Shown: positions 31,130 to 43,113 of the stretch, in pieces
Layout: every line of letters begins with the position of its first letter
Numbering within the stretch: position 1 is the first letter of the stretch
Assembly: GCA_021234155.1 (NCBI GenBank)
Contig: JAJEKV010000500.1
Coordinates: 104,179 to 168,178, forward strand
Reading direction: 5' to 3'
Source: Isoetes taiwanensis
Lineage: Eukaryota > Streptophyta > Lycopodiopsida > Isoetales > Isoetaceae
DNA: 64,000 bases
Position numbers and translations under genes: made by a program
Notes under the pieces: generated by a model
Database searches by the model: none
What the model was told of the DNA's origin: nothing
The model's input: only the letters and a program-made list of their open reading frames with translations

Positions 31130-32202
31130 GATGATTAGCAAAAAAAAAAAAAGGGAAAACAGGAAAAAAGGAAATAAGGAAAAAAGAAAAAAAGAAAAAC
31201 TGGCCTAGTTGTTATTTCTTTTAGTTGCCAAGGCCGAGGCAAAATGTAGAGCCTGCAAGGAGTTTGTAGAGAGAGCTACAATAGCATGTTATCAACAAAA
31301 CCACCGTCTACACAATTGGGTCAGTAGCTATTATTGTTATTGTTCCTCAAATTTTGCAATATGATCCACAAAGATAATCATGATGAAGAACGTTTTGATT
31401 AACCCAGATCCATTTGCCATTAGTTGATAGGTAATCATTTACAATGATGGTATGCAATGAGCACCATCATACATGTTACCTTTAGCCCTTTGCGAATTAT
31501 CCTCTTTCCTACAAACCATGTTGCAGCCTACACTTTCGAAGTTGAGAGAGCAACATCCTCTTTTTAGAATCTAAAGTAAAGTGGCCACATGGACCCTTTT
31601 GCAATCTTGGTTTTTCGTCGTAGTAAATGGGAAGACTAAGATCGTATTGTGTCAATTCTTGTGCCTTTTTTCGAAAATTCATTGGAAGTAAAAAGACAAA
31701 GGGAAAATAGCCTCACTGCCGCGATGTCGAACAGTATTGTTTCTTGAGACCTCTTCACATTTAACTAGAGCAAATTCTAGGCCAGGAAGCTTTCTTAGAG
31801 CTTATGAGCCTAGCAATGCTAGTATTGTCTATTGTCTATTGTCTGTGCATACTTGCGGGCTCAAAATAAGCTTACACGAAATCACTCTGCGAAGGTATCA
31901 CACCAAAGCATGTTCTTAGCTTAAGCCATGAGGGCTACTTGAGCATGAGCTCACTTGAGCTTGAGATCTCTTCCTATGCTAAACACTGGATCAAATTTTT
32001 GGATTTTAAGATAACCAACAAAAGACAATTTAACTCTTAATCTGGTAATTTTTGGGGATGAAAGAAATAAAGGAGACCAGGTTCTAGAAATAAACATGAG
32101 GATTCAATATTAGATTACATATATCAATATGCTAAAATGAATTTCCAAGATAACCCTATTTTAAGTTCCAGGAGCCTGGTCAAAATATATGCTCGTTTCC
32201 AT
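31130..32202. other. Gene-free stretch
   Basis: A purine-rich run of GGAAAA-type words at 31140-31198, a CTATTGT triplication at 31826-31850, and nothing else assignable. Confidence 0.4.
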
Positions 32203-32990
32203 CGACAAAATTCAACTTGTTGCTTTAGTCTATATGGCAGTTAAAGCTCTTCGCTTCATCCACTTTATCTATGCATATCTGACGTGGTTTGAAGTAATGA
32301 GCTTCTAGTACTTCAAATTGAGCAGGATCAATTGATGGAGATCTTAAACGCTTTTGTGCATCTACAGAAATGTTATCTTCAAAAAAATCAAATGCAAACA
32401 AAAAGCCTTTCTTTGAAATTGACACCTTTATTCTCAAGGGATAATCCAGCTAGAATACTGCCCTTCAATGTGCTCTCCTGCAGTTTCAACATCTGAAGTT
32501 GTCATCGCTTCTAGAAGGTATATATGTAAATTCAATCTTGAAATAAAGTCCATAAAAAGGTTTAGTAATATGAACAGCCACCCACACAAAGATGATTAAG
32601 TAAAGTAGGTCAAGTCACCTTAATATCAACATCTGTTTCATTTGTATAGTCCATATCCAAAACAGAAACAGAACTCAATGCTCTACTTCGTTGGAATTGT
32701 GTTACTTTAGGTGCTGGAGTACTGGTACTATGTCTGCATTTGTTATTGTATCATTGCAATCTCGAACACAGTTTTCAGCCTGCAGATATAATTTTATTAA
32801 ATAAAAAGTTACTACAGTACAATCAAATTAGGGCTAAAACACCTTAGATGATATACTTACCTTTACAGCATTAACATGAATGTCATTGTCATTCTCAGAT
32901 ACTTGACAAACATCAGGTTTGTTGACTAAGCTAACTTGCAGATCGGATCTGACTGTGTACAGCCCGAATGCCTGGTACACTATGTTTGCT
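32203..32990 (-). pseudogene. Exons of an unidentified gene, with a frameshift
   Basis: Reading leftward: an exon SLVNKPDVCQVSENDNDIHV ending VK before GTAAGTAT (donor at about 32860); an acceptor TCTGCAG into AENCVRDCNDTITNADIV, which shifts frame and continues PKVTQFQRSRALSSVSVLDM and TNETDVDIK before GTGACTT; then TTSDVETAGEHIEGQ; then, in another frame, RIKVSISKKGFLFAFDFFED ending in a stop at about 32225. Splice signals are well kept, but at least two frame breaks occur. I do not recognise the protein. It may be a recently broken gene, perhaps by the copia insertion just upstream. Confidence 0.4.
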
Positions 32991-33019
32991 TCATCTTAAG
33001 TCAGTAGATTACGGAGAAT

Positions 33020-33966
33020 AGGTAGATGGATTCATATTGATCAAAATGAGTAATATATGCATCACAAGTATGTGACTCTTCCTACAATTTTGACATGTGG
33101 ACAATTGATAACCAGACTGACACGTCAGCATATTGTAACACTCCCCCATCAGATTGGTTTTTTCCACTTTTGCTCCCATATCAAAATGTTAATCTTCTCT
33201 CGATCAGTTGAAATTTGTCTCGTCCAAGTGGCTTCGTTAACATGTCAGCTAGCATGTCTTTATCAGAACAATGTAGCAGCTGACCTTGTTGAATTTGATC
33301 ACGAATGAAATGATATCGTGTCTCAATATAGCTTGTTCGTCCACGATATTTTGTTGAATAGTCTAATGCAACTGCAATATACTCAGATTCTGTATTTGAT
33401 AAGGCTAATATGGGCTGTCTCTTGCTTTGCCATGATATTATATTACTTCCCGTCATAAATAGAAAGCATGAAGTTGATCGTCTTGTATTAAGGTCCCCAG
33501 CCCAGTCCGCATCAGTAAATCCAACCAACTTGAAGTGTTGTGTACCATAATGTTTCTTATAAACCAAGGCATATTCTTTAGTTTCTTTTATATACCTCAT
33601 GATACACTTTACTGCTGTCCAATGTTGATATCCAGGATTTTCCATGAATTGACTAACCACGCCAATTGCATCGCATATATCAGGTCTTGTAGACACTTCC
33701 AAATATATCAAACTTCCCATTGCATGGCGATAAGGTACATTCTTCGTATATTCTTGTTCTTCTTCAGTCTTAGGTGCCATATCCAAAGTGAGTCTTGCAT
33801 TTTGCTCCGTAGGAGTTGTTGATGGATTACTATCTTGCATTTCAAACCTTTGAAGAACTTCAATATATGTGGATTGAGATAATCTCATAAGTCCTTGTCT
33901 TCTCTCCCTTGAAATATGAATGCCCCAAGACAATATGATATCTCTCCCATGTCCTTCATATTTGTG
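33020..33966 (-). mobile_element. Truncated Ty1/copia retrotransposon: RT end, RNase H, PPT and 3' LTR start
   Basis: On the minus strand: DMGEIS (RT C-terminal motif, then one frameshift), GIHISRERRQGLMRLSQSTY, RHAMGSLIYLEVSTRPDICD, RNase H FTDADWAGDLNTRRSTSCFL and SWQSKRQPILALSNTESEYI, then DMLADMLTKPL near the end. These are the classical copia C-terminal motifs. A polypurine tract CTGATGGGGGAG (33141-33152, reverse) is followed at once by TGTTACAATATG, the start of the 3' LTR (from 33140 leftward). The LTR's far end is not defined. The 5' side is cut at about 33966, so integrase, protease and most of RT are missing. Confidence 0.85.
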
Positions 33967-34793
33967 ACATTCTAGTATATTATATGGTATAAATACCTAT
34001 AGCATACTACCACATCACAGTACATGTCAAGCAGATTGACATGTCAAGCATAGGATATGTCAATATACTACACATGCATGCCACCTAGATAGCTAGCATG
34101 TTAATATATTGTAAGGGGTTGCTCCATGGACATATAAATACATTGACATGTATTTTATCCATGCAACCATTAAGAACCATTTTATTATACGTGATAGTAT
34201 TATATAACTCACGAGCCAGTTAGCAACCCAAGGATCCAGTTAGTGTCGATTCTGCCAGTCAATATAAGCTTTATGACTATTCTTAAGCTGGATTAGTATC
34301 TATTCTTAGTCCTAGATGATCTCTAGAACCGAAGAACCAATACCTGTAACCTGGACTAATGAATGAACCCTAATCATGTTGATTAGATTAGTTAGATTAG
34401 ATCTGTGACTTCTTTATTTCGATTTATTCTGTTATGGTATGATGGATGTTATCTTTGTTTTGCACCTCTTGTGTATTGGAAAAGGGGGTAGAGACCCAGA
34501 GCCTTTTTAGAAGATGATTCTAGAATAGCCTTATTAATTCCCAATTAATTGCAGCCTGTACATAGGAGCCCGCCTGCGCTGTGGATGGCTGGGCCATTCT
34601 TATCGTTAGTCTCCTATTCTGGAGTAAGTACATTATGCTCTAGGCTCGTGCTCCTGTGGCATCCTTTTGGTAAGTTGGTAAGGTTTTAGACTTGTTGTTG
34701 AGAGGTTAGGAGTTCATCCCTTCACCATAAAGAATAAAAATCTTAATTAATTTTGTTTAAAAAAGTCAATGGTCAATGGTCAAAGTCAACAAA
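33967..34793. other. AT-rich stretch, possible old LTR and a SINE-like piece
   Basis: 33990-34080 contains repeated GACATGTCAA palindromic words. CATATAAATACATTG at 34128 looks like an LTR or promoter TATA box, but ends and primer site cannot be set. 34655-34740 resembles a tRNA-type SINE head (TTGGTAAGTTGGTAAGG, then GGAGTTCATCCC as a weak B box). No gene. Confidence 0.3.
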
Positions 34794-35061
34794 CGACTCT
34801 CACCATGCGCCGAAGGGGCTTATGAGAGTCTCATAAGTGCCTTTCGCGCTAGCTGAGAGTCGCGGGTCAAAAGTTACTTAAAGTGTCCAATTTAATGTTT
34901 TAATTATGCAAAACCAGCTTGCTTAATTATTTTAAGCTAGATTTGACTAGTTACTTAGGCTTTCTAGGTACTTCTAGCCTATATCAGATAGACGACTCTC
35001 ACCATGCACAAAAGAGGCTTATGAGAGTCTCATAAGTGCCATTCGTGCTAGTTGCGAGTCG
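34794..35061. repeat. Pair of long imperfect hairpins in direct repeat
   Basis: Two units of about 69 bases at 34794-34862 and 34993-35061. Each folds back along nearly its whole length: outer arms CGACTCTCA/TGAGAGTCG (one change in the second unit), central perfect CTTATGAGAGTCTCATAAG. The units share most of their sequence and lie 199 bases apart. Non-coding. They could be foldback MITEs or small-RNA precursors. Confidence 0.65.
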
Positions 35062-35217
35062 TCGGGCTCTGTCTTAATAAAATTTTCTAACAGTTAGAAT
35101 TTTTTTTCCCAAATCATGGTTCTTGCTTGGATGTGTTTTCGAAGACTGAAATTTCTCTAGAAAATTAGTGCTATCAAGCAATTGGCCAGTGCATGATCCT
35201 GATCAACCAAGATCATT

Positions 35218-35534
35218 GCTCTGATACCATTGTGACATCCCCTGCTCGTATATGATGCTCCCATCGTATAAAAACAGGAGGTTCCCTCCTGCTAGTCATA
35301 CTGCCAAGACGAGGCCGTATACCTGACGTCGGATTCTTGATGGTGAGCAAGAGTTCGGCGTGGGAGGAATGGACATGCCATTCATTCCTTCTCCCTAGGG
35401 ATCTGCCTAGCTGCAGAAGCGCACAAACATAAGCCATAGCATCATTACAGAAACATAACCACCTCGAAGGATGAATCCTACCTAGGCTCAGACGCTTGGT
35501 GATAGACTGACAGCTTGGTTCTCCAGAGTTCATT
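35218..35534 (-). mobile_element. LTR with adjacent tRNA-Met primer binding site
   Basis: On the minus strand TGGTATCAGAGC (35218-35229), the common plant tRNA-Met primer site, follows one base after a sequence ending GGATGTCACA (LTR 3' end at 35231). A start at TGTAATGAACTC (35534) would make a 304-base LTR with TG...CA ends. No second LTR is found in the window, so the element is truncated. The right boundary is inferred. Confidence 0.5.
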
Positions 35535-36300
35535 ACAGACAGAATTCATGAAAAATGGATTTGGCTAGCAAAGGAACATGGCCATTGGGTAATCCACTCC
35601 ATCCGCCCCTCCTGTGCATACTTTGCAGCTAGGCTAATAAGTTTTGGGGTCGGACTGTAGCCTGTCGGGGCATAGCCAAAGGGACTACTCTTGGGTTGCA
35701 TCTCCCTAGTCCCGATGAGGCAACATGAGATCACTCTCTCCTCCAGAGGATCCATGCCAATAATAGGCGAGCGAGAGCAACTGCTAGTATACGACTTCAA
35801 CCCCATTGAAGTGGCCTCATCACCCATGAGGTATCAAGCCAATATTGAAGCCACACGCAATGCATAAGGTTTTAGGTCAAAGCAGGTTCAAAATGATGAG
35901 TAGACTTGGAGTTCTATTATTAAGTGCTATTGAGGTGTTCAAACGAGGATATGGATTTCAAGGGTGGAAAAAGAAGGTGTTGAGGAAGTCTTCAAAGTTG
36001 AAGGCTTATGGGAGTATGTTGGAAATGAAGAACATGCTTTAGAGACAGCATGAGTTAGTAGGATGCAAATACTACTGCATCAGGGTCTCATTCAATTCAA
36101 TCTCTCTAACTGGAGGAGTTGGAGGCTCGAGTAATGTGGTGGTGAGTACTAAAAGTACTGATGCTACTGGTAGAGGGAAGATTCTAGAAGCTAAGTCTGT
36201 GATCAAAAGTAAGATAAGTTCTAGTATCTTACTCAGGATGAGGGGAAGGTTCACAAAAGAAATGTGGACCCATATGATACAAACATATTAGGTTAATAAC
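35535..36300. other. Unassigned stretch beside LTR sequences
   Basis: Some GC-richer frames on the minus strand (35546-35827) continue the LTR-side sequence but match nothing I know. 35845-36040 holds an open but unrecognised frame. Possibly internal retrotransposon sequence. Confidence 0.3.
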
Positions 36301-36534
36301 TTGACGTTTTGGATAATGAGCTCAAGGACCTAAGGTACAATGACAAGGATAATGTAAAAGAATTTTTTGATAACATCATTGCAGATATAGAGGCTGTTTA
36401 AATTCTATCTGGCCACATTAGTTAGAAATGTTGCAAAGAGTAGAGAGGAATCTGAGAGGATGATAAAGATAGAATTGGAGCAAAATCTTGTGGTGAGTGA
36501 TGAAGATGAAGAAACTAATAAAATCTTGTACACC
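36301..36534 (+). mobile_element. Copia gag-like fragment
   Basis: One frame reads LDNELKDLRYNDKDNVKEFF followed by DNIIADIEAV and a stop, resembling the helical gag region of copia elements; further acidic helix remains follow. It is cut by the LTR starting at 36535. Weak evidence, no catalytic motif. Confidence 0.3.
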
Positions 36535-37270
36535 TGTTAGCATTGTCAACGCAACCAATGCAAACTGAAGACCAAGAGCTGACTACAAGAACTTAAACAA
36601 ATGTCAAGGTATATGAGATAGGCTAAGCCTCCCTCTACTGGCATTATCATCACCAACATAATTCATACCATCATAAATTCTTGCATCAATTCATAAACTT
36701 CATTTGAGATTAGAGAAATTGAGATAACACATGAGAAAATCACATAATCATATTCAAAATATCACACTTCAACATAATAATATTCAACTGATCAAGAAAG
36801 ATACTCACAACTTCAAGAACTTTGCCCAGATGCCACCTTCCAAAATTGGGCCTCCCTTCTACACGATAGAAAACTCCACTTGATCCTAGTCATTAGATCT
36901 AGGCAAATCACAACCTTAAATCCAAATTCTAGCTATCATAAATTCACTAGATTTTGCCAACTCATGATAAAATCTAGGCCATCTAAACTCCTTGCAACTA
37001 CCATGCTCCTCTAGATTCATGACACATCATCCAAATATCAACCAATTAAAATATTTTCATAAGGACTTTAATACTCCTTCGAGTCCATGGGTTCCACTTC
37101 AATACAACAAAAATATTCCTCCTCATGCTTCTCCACAATATTTGCACATTTTTTACATTTTCTCCACATTACACCCATATAGTTCTCCACTTATCCATAC
37201 ATTTCACAAATTTAAGCACATTATACAAAAATAATCAAGATAAAACACACAACATTATTCCTCCCAAGAG
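36535..37270 (-). mobile_element. LTR (720 bp) with polypurine tract, sister of the copy at 44051-47956
   Basis: From TGTTAGCATTGTCAAC (36535) to CACACAACA (37254), TG...CA ends. On the minus strand CTCTTGGGAGGAATAA (37255-37270) is a good polypurine tract directly before the LTR, so this is a 3' LTR of a minus-strand element whose internal part would lie to the right. It shows the uninterrupted state of both insertion sites found in the second copy. Confidence 0.65.
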
Positions 37271-37731
37271 TATTCATCGTCCCGATGAATTCTTCAAAAA
37301 CTTCTATTTGATCTTCATATCTTCAACTTAGTCCTCAAAAGTAGGTCATAAAAATGGCATCACAACTTAACAAAACCCATTATCAAAATGTCATCATGTC
37401 TTCATCTTCTATCTTGGACTTCAAAAACTTGGTAGAAAATAATAATTGTTGGTCTTATATACTTGGTCCCAAAGAAAAAACCTCTTTATATTTAATATGG
37501 ATTTGAAGGATTTGAACTCAATAACAAATGGTCACACAACTTATCCAATGAACTATTACCAAGGTATTAAATTTATTTTTTTCATGACTCTTTATCCCTT
37601 AAAATTTCTTTTATTTCCTTCCCTTTCAACACTCCTCTTTTTTTCCTCTTATTTTCCACTCTTAACAAATGGCGATCGGACCCAATAGGATATAAGCGGA
37701 ACAGTCCTTTCTTTAGGGATTAATGGTTTTC
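37271..37731. other. Probable internal retrotransposon sequence, non-coding
   Basis: Begins with TTCATCGTCCCGATGAA, a word I associate with LTR-element 3' ends. No usable frame. Pyrimidine-rich from 37560 to 37670. Confidence 0.3.
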
Positions 37732-37887
37732 AGTAGGCCATTTCCCCTTATAATGGCTCTGGCGGCGCGTATAGTGGATCGGTCTCCTGCGGCGTAATGG
37801 GCGGCGGCGGACTCGCCACTGCCGGCCGCTCGGGTTACATTTGTGATTTGGCCCCCCGCCAGTCATTATAAGCCGAAATGGCCTACT
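37732..37887. mobile_element. Foldback element with imperfect 32-34-bp inverted ends
   Basis: Left arm AGTAGGCCATTTCCCCTTAT... and right arm, inverted, AGTAGGCCATTTCGGCTTAT... continue to a shared CTGGCGG/CCGCCAG. The centre is GC-rich (GGCGGCGGCGG). 156 bases, non-coding. The outer words GGCCATT recur beside it. Confidence 0.55.
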
Positions 37888-38945
37888 TTCGGCCATTACT
37901 TGACATAAAAGGTCAACATCATGCAATTTTGTCCTCCACATATGCAGTTACATGGCGGAGGTATAAAACCTTTTTTCATCATGTCAGCTTCCCCTCGAAC
38001 TCCGACAATGGCGCTAAGTTCAGCTATAGCACTTGTTGCTTTTTTGGCCGAGCTGTTGCTACTCGCTGACAGAGTTTGGCGAAGTTTCGAGATGTTTTGA
38101 GAAGTTTTCTGATTTTTTTTATCTCCTGTTATGGCCCTTATTGCTTTCTTGTCAGGCTCGGTGTTCTAATCTTCTGTTGCTGCTTCATTACGGAGTTTGG
38201 GGTCTGTAGAGAAGTTTCTTGCATGTTGTTGATAAAACTTGTTGCATGCAAGTTTTAACTTGCTTTTTCCTTGTTTAGCATCGTTAACAAGTGTTTGGAG
38301 GCGCGGATCTTCAAAATGGTAAGCATTATTGTTGTAATGTTAGATTATTTTTTCAAGATTCTAACATTGTTCTATTTTTTTCTTGCAGGTTTCCATGGAG
38401 AGGTTTATCAAGTGCTTGATCATGGCGTCTGTCGTGCTTTTAATTCCGGTGTCGTCTTCTAAACATTGCTTAAGTTTTTCTTGTTGTCATTTATTGGTGG
38501 AACTATCAACAACTTCTTCATCAATTGTGCTGATCTAAAAAATATGAATACTCTGCTCGAATGTCTTAAGAAAAAATATTGAACACTATATAGATCCCTT
38601 TTTTATTTTGATTTCTGGAATGAAGATCATTGATCTCGAATCTCTTGTACTTCAGAACTTTTGAATGCATTATGGAAATTACTTTTTTGAAAAACTTGTA
38701 TTACTATTGAAGTTTAGATATAAAGTCCTTGTATTGTTACTGCACTTAAGCTGATTGTATTGTTTCAAAACTTCAAAAAAATTATAACTTTCAAATCTAA
38801 GAAAAGACTAGGCCATTATGGTTTATAATGGCAGCCTGAAACACAATGAAATTGCATGCTATTGACCTTTACGTGTTCATTTTCTGCAGGCATAGGTGCA
38901 GCATTCTGCAGGACGCCATAAGAAGCATCCATCAGCTAAACTATA
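37888..38945. other. Gene-free stretch
   Basis: Short frames only. A small inverted word pair GGCCATTATGG/TATAATGGC lies at 38811-38834. No gene assigned. Confidence 0.35.
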
Positions 38946-40544
38946 TGTAATGAACAAGGAAGAAGAGACGCATTCATGAAGGGAGCACCAGTACCTAAAC
39001 TACATCTCTTATTTCGAGTTAACAAAAATGTACAAAATTGTGGCCTTTTGTCCATGTGAAAAGACATGAACCAAAAGACACGCACAAAAATACTGTAGAA
39101 ATACATGTATAAACGTATATGTCTTTTTGTCCTAAGGTTCCTTACATTCTCTCCGACTTAAAATAGACAATGACCTCATTGTCAGTCCATGTCTTCAAGT
39201 TCGAAGAGTTCCCAAGGGTTCGTCTAGAATCTCAGGATAAGCATCTTCCTCGTATAGCATGTGCTTAAAGAAAGTCTTCATTCCCATATAGGGTCTTCAA
39301 CAGGATTAAGTCTTCAACACCTTCATCCTGTAAGGGGTTGTCTTGAATCGTAGAACCTTATTTGTTTACTTAAATTTCTTATGGCCAATCTTGTGTCCAA
39401 AGTTAACTTTTAAATTAACTTCTGGACTATTAATGAATAAAAAAAAAATCATCAAGCCTTCTCTTTCTCATATAAGATGCCAAGCATCTTAGAGACATCA
39501 TACTTCTTCATATCTAAGAGTTATCCTTAACTTAGTCCTTAGAGTAGTAGAGATTTCACTACCCAGTCGACCATCTCATCATGAGACTCGCCAACCAATT
39601 TTATAGACTAACTATAGACAGTTAGTCAGAACACCATTGCCAAAGAGATGGCTAGTGTGAATTTCTTATGAGAAGGTTCTTAATGTCATGTGATCATATT
39701 CATAAATCTTAGGTTCCATATTTTCATGAATACTTTTTACTTTTCGAGTGTTGAAACATTAAGACTTCAAGTTTACACACATTAAACAACTCTAAAATTG
39801 ATCTCTAAAAGATCATGTTCATGTGTGGCCAACATGATGTCAATCCACAAATTTTTATGTCCTAATAAAACCAAAGTTAAATTTCATTCTTAGGTCGTTC
39901 AAGAGTAAACAACATCTTTAAGAGAACCTTGCGTAAATATCATGTCTAATGTCCTCATATGCTTTGCAAAACTTTTGCAAAAATCATACACTCTTAGACT
40001 TTAACATATTCCTATAGTCCCATTGAAGGAGTTTCAGATTTCTTATTCTTATTTTCTTATGATTGGTTCTGATACTGATAATTTTTCTTAAAGGTTTCTT
40101 AAGACGGTTTTGTGGATATGGCCAAATCTTCATATGCAGGACCACACCGAGTTCGCCTTGGCCAGAACTTATTACGCTTTTCTCTTGGTTCTTTTAAAAA
40201 ATAATTCCTTAAAGTTTCTTGCGTTCAGAAAGTTAATTCTTAGAGGAAAGCATATGGAAGCAAGAATCTGACTTTGATTTTGAGTTTTCTTTTCAATTCT
40301 TCTTGATGAAATCCCCATAGATCTTTACGGCTCTGATACCAAATGTAATGAACAAGAAACAAGAGACGCATTCATAAAGAGAGCACCAATACCTAAACTA
40401 CATCTCTTATTCCGAGTTAACAAAAATGTACAAAATTGTGGCCTTTTATCCATGTGAAAAGACATGAACCAAAAGAGATGTACAAAAATACTGTACAAAT
40501 ACATGTATAAACGTATATGTCTTTTTGTCCTAAGGTTCCTTACA
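38946..40544 (-). mobile_element. Complete small LTR retrotransposon without coding capacity (TRIM/LARD type)
   Basis: LTRs at 38946-39146 and 40344-40544, 201 bases each, TGTAATGAAC...CCTTACA on the plus strand, differing at about 11 positions (roughly 94-95% identical). On the minus strand TGGTATCAGAGCC (40329-40341), a tRNA-Met primer site, lies two bases inside the right LTR, and a purine-rich GTCGGAGAGAA precedes the left one, so the element reads right to left. The internal 1.2 kb has stops in every frame. The 5-bp flanks (CTATA and GTTCT) do not match, so the target duplication is lost or the ends come from recombination between elements. Confidence 0.85.
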
Positions 40545-43100
40545 GTTCTGCTTCTTCAACATCATCTTCGGCCTTCTCCAACTTTCTGACTCTCAGCACT
40601 TCTATACAGCCCAGAGACATTGGAAATAGACTGCCCAATGTCATACTGATTATAAAGGCATATATTACCATGATGGGCATCGACAAAAGAAAAACTTTGT
40701 TGCTACTGTTAACTTTGTTCTAAGTCAACTACTGCGTACAAAAAACATCCCAATTATGATATGCATTGCCATCAGATGTGTATGATGTTTCATAATATTG
40801 TTGAGTAAGGTATTGTTGTATGAGGAGAAGGCATAATGGCTGGGAAAAAAGTGGCTATGGAAAATGGTTAGGCGGCAATAGAGCCTATTAGATTTTGGAA
40901 CATCTGGCAGGATCGTAAGCAAGACTTAGCAAATTATTTTCTTCTCTTTTTTGCAAATTCTAATGGCATTACAGACAGATGAAACATTGAGATATCATCA
41001 GACAGTTTTAGGCAAAGGACATTGGTAGTAGCCGCTCATGGCAAGCAGTAGACACGAAATAAATTTTCTTTGTTAAGAGCATGGCCAAGCGTTCTATTAG
41101 ATAAAAGCATTGTAAATGTAATGTTGGAGCCTGTTTTGGTAGATGTAAGAGCACGAAAGTTTTGGACTTTTCCTTCCCCTTATTTCATGGCAGCGGAAAC
41201 GAGTAAACCATCAAGCAATTTTTGGTTCAACCTTACTGGCCAAGTAAATAAAAGTAGCTTGCTTTTATCTGCAAGTACTTCTTATTTGCTTGAAATTTAA
41301 ATCCATACCTCTGCAATAGGTTGGCTCCAGGTTCAACAGAATTTTCCAAATATGACCAATATATTTCTCTTTGACGTAAAATTTGGGTGGGGCATTTTTT
41401 GCCCCATCTGCAAACCTCCGTGAAAACGGCTGTTTTCTGCGTTTTTTTGCCGTTTTCATCTTTTTTGCCCTTTGTTGATTTCAAATGCAAAAACGCCCCT
41501 AAAAAAAACATGATGCTAAATACGCTTATGTGGCCTTTTCTTCAGCCGTTTTCTTATAAAAAACGCCCGTTTTTGTAACATTTGTACTTTGACCAAATTT
41601 TTTTTTGGTCATCTAAGCATTTGGGGCAAAGTTTTTTGCCGTAAACGTGCAGGAGCTAATAGGGCACCCCTGGCGATTACAACATAATGCTGCTCGATTT
41701 GTGCTGCTCATAGTTCGAATCAATCTAAAAACCCATTCTAACAGGTAAGTTTTTCCTTGTATTTTTGTTTTTCTTGCCTTTGAGAACAGAGCAAATCAGA
41801 ATGGATTGAACCCATCGATTCAATCACGAACAAAACTTGAGCATCCATTCAGTATCTGCCACGCCCCATTTTAAATGCTAATAATGGATGCTCTGGCTAT
41901 ATCCCAACCTATTTTGAATAGGAAAGCGGCTGCAACCAGAGATATGTTAGCTATTTTGTGATGCCTAAAGTAATCTGGAAACGAAAGAAGGAGCAAGATG
42001 GGGATGAATATATAGGAAATTTGTCTTTGCAAAGCAGCAGCAGCAAATCTAGTTCTGCTCTAGCAGACATTTTAGGGCAGAAAAGATAATGCGGCTAGCT
42101 CTGGCTCTAGAAGCCGCAATTTCTTCTAAAGAATCTTGGATTTAGAAGCTTCTTTTGTTAGTACAAATTTCTGCTCCCTGCCTTGGCTTTCACAGGCCTC
42201 TGTAGTTCAAGAAATAGAAGGTTGTTGTAACTCTGGTGCTGCCTATTTGGCATGGGGTTCAACTCCCCTTGGATGAATCTTACTTGCAACAGTGTTTTCT
42301 GGATTTGGATATCTGCACAGGTAAAGCTCTTAAATCTTTAAGTTCTGTAAATTTAAAGGGCTGTGTCATTAGAAAAATGATGGTGCTAAAATCATCAAGG
42401 TTCTAGCTTTCCATGCTGCAATGTGTTGTATCCATTCTTAGATTACAGCAGACATCCCAGAAGCATATATTATAGATGAGTTTACCTATAGAAGCTGATT
42501 CTCTTGATTATAAAAGCTAAAATTTCAGTAAAAGGCTGCATGCTTTGACCACCAAGCTTTCACAAAACCAATAATCCTTGTTCTTCATAATTTCACCAAG
42601 ATCTTGTTCTTTCATAATTTCATCTGAAGCTCCAGCTGATCATTTGGATGGAGAATTTATAGTATGAGTTGTATAACTTACAATTATGCCTTTTTGGACA
42701 AGCATGCTTCAGATTCTACTGTTTTAAGTATGTCAAATTTATGTTCTATGAGTGCATTTATATATGTATGATTTATTTTTCAATTTTTTTGGAACTTTCC
42801 GTTTTTTTGGCCGTTTTCGTTTTCTTTTTCAATTCTAACTTGCCGTTTTCATTCCGTTTTCGTTTTCGATAACTATGGCCATGTGGCACAGATTTTTTCC
42901 AAGAATCAATGATTCTTGCAGGCCATTTTCCAAGAATCAGTGATTCTTGAAGGTCATTTTGAAGGTATGTTTTCACTCCTATATTATTCAAATACAGTTA
43001 TAACATTCAATCACATATTAGACACAATTCAATCAATGAAATATTAGACAAAATTCCACATCCTTTGCATTGAACTCTTTGTCTGTTCAGATACATTGAA
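40545..43100. other. Gene-free stretch with pyrimidine/GTTTTC-rich tracts
   Basis: 41390-41640 and 42780-42870 share words such as GCCGTTTTC and CCGTTTTCG, perhaps copies of one decayed element. 42190-42265 contains GGGGTTCAACTCCCC, a B-box-like stem-loop without a convincing A box. No coding region supported. Confidence 0.35.
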
Positions 43101-43113
43101 CATAGCAGAAACA

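Noticed and set aside
33990-34230. Solo LTR with TATA box
   Set aside because: A TATA-like word and repeated GACATGTCAA are visible, but no TG...CA ends, target duplication or primer site can be fixed.
41390-42870. Chloroplast or mitochondrial DNA insertion
   Set aside because: The GTTTTC/CCGTTTT words looked unusual, but no organelle gene, rRNA or tRNA is recognisable.
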